Assembly (NCBI GenBank): GCA_013398295.1
Contig: VZSF01003935.1
Location: forward strand, 21,624-85,623
DNA: 64,000 bases
Direction of reading: 5' to 3'
Source of the DNA: Chionis minor
Lineage: Eukaryota; Chordata; Aves; Charadriiformes; Chionididae
Numbering within the stretch: position 1 is the stretch's first letter; each line of letters begins with the position of its first letter. Below, piece after piece: positions 62,276 through 64,000 of the stretch. The translations under genes were made by a program, and so were the position numbers. The notes beneath the pieces were generated by a model. That model was given only the letters and a program-made list of their open reading frames with translations. It made no database searches and was not told the origin of the DNA.

Positions 62276-63937
62276 TCTATCCTTGTCACCTCCCCTGCTG
62301 CTCAAAAAAGCAAGGACTAATATGGTGCATATCCCAGAACAGCCCCAGCAGGTCCCAACAAGGGCTTCACAGCCTGCCAAGAGCTCGCCTGGAAGATCAC
62401 AGGTGGGGGCACACCAGTACACGCGGCGATGCTCAGCCTCTGGGCGACCTTCAGCCACCGTGTGATTAATGGCACAACGTGCCACCGGGGCTGCGGCTCA
62501 CCGACCGACCCCGGTGCCGCCCATCCCATGGGAAGCACGCATGGAAAACATGCAGGTTTTTCCTTCAAGGTGTATAAAATCCTCCGCTTTACAAGCTGCA
62601 GATACAACGCTCTCCCTCGGAGCATAAATACATTTTCCAAACCCTGGCTCTTCCAGACTCCTCCTAATTACAAGAGTCTCCTGGATTCCGCTATCAACAA
62701 GGAGGCAGCGACCTGGAGTTTACTCAGCACAATCTTATTTAAGACTTAACGCTGAGCACTCGGTGCAACAAAGCGTTCTTCTCACTGCTCTGACCTCATG
62801 AGACCGAGGTATTTGAGAAGAGCAGCAGCTCTGCTGCAAGTCTAGTCGGCACTCGGAGCATCGGTGCCATTAGAGGGTATGAATATACCAAGGCTATTTG
62901 AGCTGAAATTACAATAAAGTGTTCCACGTTGCTCAGCAAGCTGATGTCTCGAATACAGCCGAAATCCTGCCAACAGGGAAGACATTGGTTTGATTTTTAA
63001 GTTTGTTTAAAGCAGTTTTAACACTAAACAAGTAAACATTTATAACTGAATAAATAGTTTTCAGTTTAGTCAAGGAGCATTCAGTGGATGTTAGCATAAA
63101 TATTCAGTTATGGAAATTATTTGATTGAAATAGATTTTTTACGTGCCATAAATAAACATTGTCTGCGACGAACACATGCTCCCAACAAGCAGCGCGAATT
63201 AGAGCGCCACTGATGCCTAATGCCAGCCTTTGAAAATGTTTTATTTAGAAGCACTTCTGCTCACCACGCAGCCAGCCAAAACCCCATCTGCCTGGGGGAT
63301 TTCTAGATGTTCATCTGGCTGCGTTATTAGACGCTCGGAGCAGACGTCCGGTGGGTGCTGCATCCCTGTGCCCGGGAGGGCTCATCCGGGCGCTGGGATG
63401 GGGCAGAGATGGCAGAGGACTGCGCCAAAGAAAACACTAAACCAGGAGCCTGCGATACGTCAGCACGGCTGCGGAGCTAGCCTGTCTGGTGTTGGCCCCC
63501 TGCAGAAATCAGGGGTGAGAAATCCACGTGTTTTACCAAAATCCGCTGTGGCTTCGGGGCTGGCAGAGCGAGGGCCGGATGCGGGCGCAGGAGCGATGCT
63601 CTGCCCGAGGCAGGGAGCGTCGTCCCAGCCCTCAGCGTAGCTGCTGGGCACATAAAGGGACACGTAGGTACGACTTAAGAGTTTTCCAAAAAATATTTAG
63701 GAATAAATGCCCTCAAATTTGGGAGTATTTGTGGTGCTGGCCCGGATGGGGATGGCTCTGCACAATCTTGTAAAGAAACAGATGAGCTCGGCATCAAGTT
63801 GGAGAAAGTCAGGCATGACCTGACCAGGGGGTGAAGAGCACGTTCCTGGTGCGGGCATGTTTTTAAGCTTTCTCTCCAAAATGACAGCACGTGCAGGACC
63901 AGAGCACCAGGCTGGCAGCGAAGCTGAGCCCAAAGCT
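62276..63937. other. Non-coding stretch, AT-rich middle
   Basis: No element recognised. The part at 62.88-63.2 kb is AT-rich and contains several forkhead-like motifs (GTAAACA at 63032-63038; AATAAACA near 63151; TGTTTA at 63004). The part from 63.3 kb on is GC-richer with short frames lacking domains. Confidence 0.5.
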
Positions 63938-64000
63938 GAGGGGGGGGAAAAAAAATAAAGGAAAGGAAAGGAGGGGAAGGAAGGGGGAAAGGGGGAGAAA
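63938..64000 (+). repeat. Purine-rich (A/G) low-complexity tract at window end
   Basis: G8 then A8 followed by GGAAA, GGGGAAGG and GGGGG blocks, continuing to the window edge. Four or more G tracts make G-quadruplex formation possible. The full length of the tract is not visible because the window ends. Confidence 0.9.

Noticed and set aside
1..64000. tRNA, rRNA, CRISPR arrays, bacterial promoters and operons
   Set aside because: Looked for cloverleaf signatures, regularly spaced repeats and gene strings; none seen. The repeat content is vertebrate.

Overview
The window looks like vertebrate, most likely avian, nuclear DNA that carries no recognisable protein-coding gene. Ten copies of a CR1-type LINE are visible. 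They are recognised by the conserved 3' region and by termini made of the 8-base unit ATTCTRTG, a hallmark of avian and other sauropsid CR1. Alu, L1 or B1/B2-like sequence is not seen. The LTR found near 58.3-58.9 kb resembles bird endogenous-retrovirus LTRs in its internal text. No operons, bacterial promoters, tRNA or rRNA genes, or CRISPR arrays are present. Crocodilians and turtles also carry CR1, so 'bird' is a strong inference and not a proof.

Layout. 1-20.1 kb is mostly single-copy non-coding DNA with one plus-strand CR1 (about 1.77-2.51 kb), a polypyrimidine tract at 15.5 kb and a C/G hairpin at 19.25 kb. At 20.1-20.65 kb a minus-strand CR1 is interrupted by a 72-bp plus-strand CR1 tail (a nested insertion). 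A plus-strand CR1 lies at 23.4-24.0 kb. An assembly gap of 322 N lies at 25,691-26,012, bounded on both sides by the same A-run/G-run motif. 26-35 kb is unique sequence. A minus-strand CR1 lies at 35.07-35.77 kb, a CpG-rich patch at 37.8-38.1 kb, and further CR1 copies at 42.0, 44.3 and 47.6 kb. A solo LTR with intact TG...CA ends and a 5-bp target duplication lies at 58,301-58,946. Two more minus-strand CR1 copies lie at 59.1 kb and 61.3-62.3 kb. The latter keeps a reverse-transcriptase remnant with the FADD active-site motif. The window ends in a purine tract.

How it works together: the recognisable content is a record of retrotransposition (CR1 copies of at least three 3'-end types, plus one LTR) in intergenic or intronic DNA. 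The long open frames are either CR1 remnants, run through the N gap or the LTR, or are unsupported by any recognised domain. I did not find a new biological system. The most solid observations are the solo LTR with its target-site duplication, the nested CR1, the unusual CR1 5' junction at 44.49 kb and the suspicious gap flanks. The annotation is limited because no homology search, conservation track or transcript data could be used.
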